The notes under the pieces: generated by a model
What the model was told of the DNA's origin: nothing
Databases searched by the model: none
Seen by the model: only the letters and a program-made list of their open reading frames with translations
Translations under genes and position numbers: made by a program
Shown here: in pieces, positions 31,926-32,020 of the stretch
How positions within the stretch are numbered: position 1 is the stretch's first letter
Layout of the letters: the number at the start of each line of letters is the position of its first letter
DNA from: Streptococcus oralis
Lineage (GTDB): Bacteria > Bacillota > Bacilli > Lactobacillales > Streptococcaceae
Direction: 5' to 3'
DNA: 32,020 nt
Assembly: GCF_001075875.1 (NCBI RefSeq)
Contig: NZ_JUOS01000163.1
Span: 1 to 32,020, forward strand

Positions 31926-31958
31926 AAAAAGCGAGACTTAAGTCCCGCTTTTTATTTG
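31926..31958 (+). terminator. Terminator after purB
   Basis: AAAAAGCG (31926-31933) pairs with CGCTTTTT (31946-31953), continued inside by GACT/AGTC after one mismatch. It ends in T-rich sequence and could serve both directions. Confidence 0.85.
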
Positions 31959-31962
31959 TGCT

Positions 31963-32020
31963 TATACTCAATGAAAATCAAAGAGCAAACTAGGAAGCTA
32001 GCCGCAGGCTGTACTTGAGT
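31963..32020 (+). repeat. BOX repeat element, boxA part, cut by the window end
   Basis: TATACTCAATGAAAATCAAA and the following AGAGCAAACTAGGAAGCTAG and CCGCAGGCTG match boxA of pneumococcal BOX. It has the same orientation as the element at the left end and directly follows the purB terminator. Confidence 0.9.

Noticed and set aside
1-32020. CRISPR arrays, tRNA, rRNA, insertion-sequence transposases
   Set aside because: No regularly spaced repeats, no cloverleaf or rRNA sequence and no transposase text were found in reading the window.

Overview
The window reads as a chromosome segment of a Mitis-group Streptococcus (pneumoniae/mitis/pseudopneumoniae/oralis cluster). The reasons are BOX repeats at both ends, the order araT-recO-plsX-acpP, a ComA/ComB pair directly upstream of purC, and a nearly complete purine biosynthesis run (purC, L, F, M, N, H, D, E, K, B). 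ComB differs at many places from the pneumococcal protein as I remember it, so a non-pneumococcal member of the group is likely. No tRNA, rRNA or CRISPR array was seen.

Layout. 1-1181: BOX element abutting a minus-strand YeiH-family membrane protein with its promoter. 1195-2918: a graveyard around a live-looking RelB/DinJ-RelE/ParE toxin-antitoxin pair, holding a frameshifted unidentified minus-strand gene, a C-terminal scrap of an acidic plus-strand protein, a MobC-like relaxosome remnant broken in an A-run, and a BOX-like fragment. 2858-6119: araT-recO-plsX-acpP, tightly coupled (4-base stop/start overlaps), closed by a terminator.

6140-8731: a dense cluster of very small genes between acpP and comA. 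It opens with three tandem, paralogous 16-codon ORFs (Trp/Pro/Lys-rich, hydrophobic), each with its own ribosome site and a repeated leader. Then come three bacteriocin-like double-glycine peptides, a 32-residue Gly-zipper peptide, a 24-residue double-glycine peptide with a mature part of only 9 residues, and six small membrane proteins that look like immunity partners. comA and comB follow and could process and export the double-glycine peptides.

12457-31958: the purine genes, from PRPP amidation (PurF) to adenylosuccinate lyase (PurB), with PurBox-like sites before purC and purD. Accessory or regulatory material is inserted: a duplicated purM start with a leader peptide and two hairpins (18659-18877); a SUFU-domain gene between purN and purH; an AT-rich three-gene defence-type cassette between purH and purD (AAA ATPase plus DUF4435/TOPRIM-like protein resembling the PARIS pair AriA/AriB, plus an unknown third gene), bounded by a direct repeat matching the 3' end of purH; and a highly structured three-way-junction element between purD and purE. 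A PanE/ApbA-like reductase and a small conserved-looking protein sit between purK and purB. A terminator and the start of another BOX element close the window.

The strongest candidates for undescribed biology are the three tandem 16-residue peptides with the neighbouring micro-peptide cluster, the purD-purE structured element, the purM leader duplication, and the third gene of the PARIS-like cassette.
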